Source: Roseobacter weihaiensis
GTDB lineage: Bacteria > Pseudomonadota > Alphaproteobacteria > Rhodobacterales > Rhodobacteraceae
NCBI RefSeq assembly: GCF_020622345.1
Contig: NZ_JACNMO010000015.1
Location: 62,001 to 126,000, forward strand
Length of the DNA stretch: 64,000 nucleotides
Direction of reading: 5' to 3'
The translations under genes and the position numbers were made by a program. The first letter of the stretch is position 1, and each line of letters starts with the position of its first letter. This document shows, piece after piece, positions 62,678-64,000 of this stretch. The notes below the pieces were generated by a model. The model made no database searches. It saw only the letters and a list, made by a program, of their open reading frames with translations, and was not told the origin of the DNA.

Positions 62678-64000
62678 ATGACTGCGCCCGACACTCTTCG
62701 CGACATCGAAGAAGACCCTGATTTCGGCATCACCCTCAGCGATGGCTGCCGCCTGTCCGCCCGTCTGTGGAAACCAAAGGATGCAGGCGATGATCCGGTC
62801 CCCGTGATCCTCGAATACCTGCCCTATCGCAAGCGCGACGGCACCTGCGCGCGCGACGCGCTGACCCATCCGTGGTTTGCCGCACGGGGTTATGCCTGTC
62901 TGCGGGTGGATATCCGGGGCAATGGTGATAGCCAGGGGCTGATGACCGACGAATACACTCCGCAGGAACTCGCGGATGCGGTCGAAGTCATCAACCAGAT
63001 CGCGGCCCTGCCCTGGTGCAACGGGCGCGTTGGCATGATGGGGATCAGCTGGGGCGGGTTCAACGGATTGCAGGTTGCAGCCCTCGGCCCCGACGCGCTC
63101 AAGGCTGTCATCACCTTGTGTTCCACCGTGGACCGCTACGCGGATGACATCCATTACAAAGGCGGTTGCCTGCTGAATGAAAACTTGGGCTGGGGGGCTG
63201 CGATGTGGGCCTACTCAAGCCGCGCCCCCGACCCGGCCCTGCGCCCGGACTGGCGCGAGGACTGGCTGAACCGGCTGGAAAACGAACCCTTCCTCCCGGC
63301 GCTCTGGCTCCGTCATCAGCGGCGCGATGCGTATTGGAAACATGGCTCGGTCATCGAGGATTACAGCGCCATCAAGGCCAAGGTGCTGGCCATCGGCGGC
63401 TGGGGGGACGCCTATAAGAACGCGGTGCCGCAACTGGTCGCGGCCCTGCCGGGGGCCAAAGGCATCGTGGGCCCCTGGGTGCATAAATACCCGCATTTCG
63501 CCGTGCCTGAACCCCGGATCGGGTTTCTGCAGGAAGCTCTGCGCTGGTGGGACCGTTGGCTGAAGGACATAGACACCGGCGTGACCGAAGATCCCGACTA
63601 CCGCGCCTATCTCATGGACGGTGTCCGACCGCAGCGCTGGCACACTGAACGCGCCGGTCGGTGGGTTGCCGAAGAATACGGGGCCGCCGCACATATTCCT
63701 CACCGGACCCTGCATCTGACCAATGTCGGGCTCTCGGATGGGGCTGGACCCCTGACCGCGCAGGTGACCTCGCCGCAGGATTGCGGCGCAGAGGCGGGCG
63801 AGTATTGCGCGATCTGGCTGGGCCCTGAAATGCCCGGCGACCAGCGTGCCGACGATATGATGTCCGCAACCTTCGACAGCGCGCCGGCAGAGGCCGACAC
63901 CGACATCTTCGGGGCGCCACGGATCACCCTGCGGCTGGTGTCGGATGTGCCACAGGCACAGGTGGTTGTGCGGCTGAACCACGTGCATCCGGACGGGGCC
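62678..64000 (+). CDS. CocE/NonD-family hydrolase, N-terminal part (cut by window edge)
   Basis: 441 codons are visible from ATG 62678. Alpha/beta-hydrolase of the X-Pro dipeptidyl-peptidase/cocaine-esterase type: ILEYLPYRKRDGTCARDAL near 45-63 with the oxyanion tyrosine, GYACLRVDIRGNGDSQG near 71-87, the nucleophile elbow GMMGISWGGFNGLQ near 128-141, aspartate in IGGWGDAYKNAVP, histidine in GPWVHKYPHFAVPEPRIGF near 265-283, and the beginning of the C-terminal jelly-roll domain (ITLRLVSDVPQAQV). Substrate unknown. A TTGACA lies 30 bases upstream but no good -10 follows. Confidence 0.93.
   Translation, partial: MTAPDTLRDIEEDPDFGITLSDGCRLSARLWKPKDAGDDPVPVILEYLPYRKRDGTCARDALTHPWFAARGYACLRVDIRGNGDSQGLMTDEYTPQELADAVEVINQIAALPWCNGRVGMMGISWGGFNGLQVAALGPDALKAVITLCSTVDRYADDIHYKGGCLLNENLGWGAAMWAYSSRAPDPALRPDWREDWLNRLENEPFLPALWLRHQRRDAYWKHGSVIEDYSAIKAKVLAIGGWGDAYKNAVPQLVAALPGAKGIVGPWVHKYPHFAVPEPRIGFLQEALRWWDRWLKDIDTGVTEDPDYRAYLMDGVRPQRWHTERAGRWVAEEYGAAAHIPHRTLHLTNVGLSDGAGPLTAQVTSPQDCGAEAGEYCAIWLGPEMPGDQRADDMMSATFDSAPAEADTDIFGAPRITLRLVSDVPQAQVVVRLNHVHPDGA

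Noticed and set aside
62643-62680. TTGACA upstream of the CocE-type gene as a promoter
   Set aside because: No acceptable -10 hexamer lies 16-18 bases downstream before the ATG, so it was not called.
1-64000. CRISPR arrays, insertion sequences, prophage genes, rRNA or tRNA genes
   Set aside because: No spaced direct repeats, transposase or phage structural genes, and no tRNA cloverleaf or rRNA sequence were recognised on reading both strands.

Overview
The window is high-GC DNA that reads as an ordinary chromosomal stretch from an alphaproteobacterium of the Rhodobacterales, most likely the marine roseobacter group. The reasons are: a bet cluster ordered betI-betC-betB-small membrane gene-betA with a choline sulfatase; a pcc/mcm propionyl-CoA locus with a PccR-type regulator; the AI-2E exporter-hda-ppk1-ppx order; two DUF1127 small proteins; and a type A RNase P RNA. 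I see no prophage, insertion sequence, CRISPR array, rRNA or tRNA. The species cannot be named from this sequence alone.

Layout. 1-774 is the 5' part of proS (minus strand). 1114-6756 (plus) is an AI-2E-type membrane protein, the DnaA regulator hda, and the polyphosphate pair ppk1 and ppx. 6753-13068 (minus) is a tightly packed run: a sulfotransferase-like gene, methylmalonyl-CoA mutase, a VOC protein, an acetyltransferase, a TerB/J-domain protein, an endonuclease-like protein and a small exported protein. 13168-22688 is the propionyl-CoA locus: pccA and pccB are separated by six small genes and by at least one strong terminator, and an MFS exporter lies between pccB and its regulator pccR. 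22692-28985 holds a thermonuclease and the bet cluster, which makes glycine betaine from choline-O-sulfate and choline and ends at a perfect 20-bp BetI operator. 28998-39719 carries two EamA exporters, yebC, two SLC13/RCK_C permeases and an mgtE-fau-ymdB-exporter operon. 39827-45905 has two purine deaminases (guanine and 8-oxoguanine), hisN, an XRE regulator, and a LysR gene divergent from a DUF1127 gene with an operator-like repeat between them. 46082-54929 is housekeeping: a BI-1 membrane protein, rpmG, a broken hydrolase gene, rnpB with a readable promoter, a cell-wall amidase, gatC-gatA, a ceramidase-like protein, tadA and rluB. 55113-62629 (plus) is a compact cluster of a 29-residue membrane peptide, XpaC, TelA, a DUF2927 lipoprotein, an SPFH/GYF_2 protein, a RidA protein, a double zinc-ribbon membrane protein, dtd and glycerate kinase. 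A CocE/NonD hydrolase runs off the right edge.

How the genes work together. PCC carboxylates propionyl-CoA to methylmalonyl-CoA and the mutase makes succinyl-CoA. PccR probably controls both its own gene and pccB, because both upstream regions carry the same 13-bp TTTGC direct-repeat element in pairs. BetC, BetA and BetB convert choline-O-sulfate to choline, betaine aldehyde and glycine betaine, under BetI. The XpaC/TelA/SPFH/zinc-ribbon cluster combines parts that occur as separate membrane-stress operons in Firmicutes and is the least understood system in the window.
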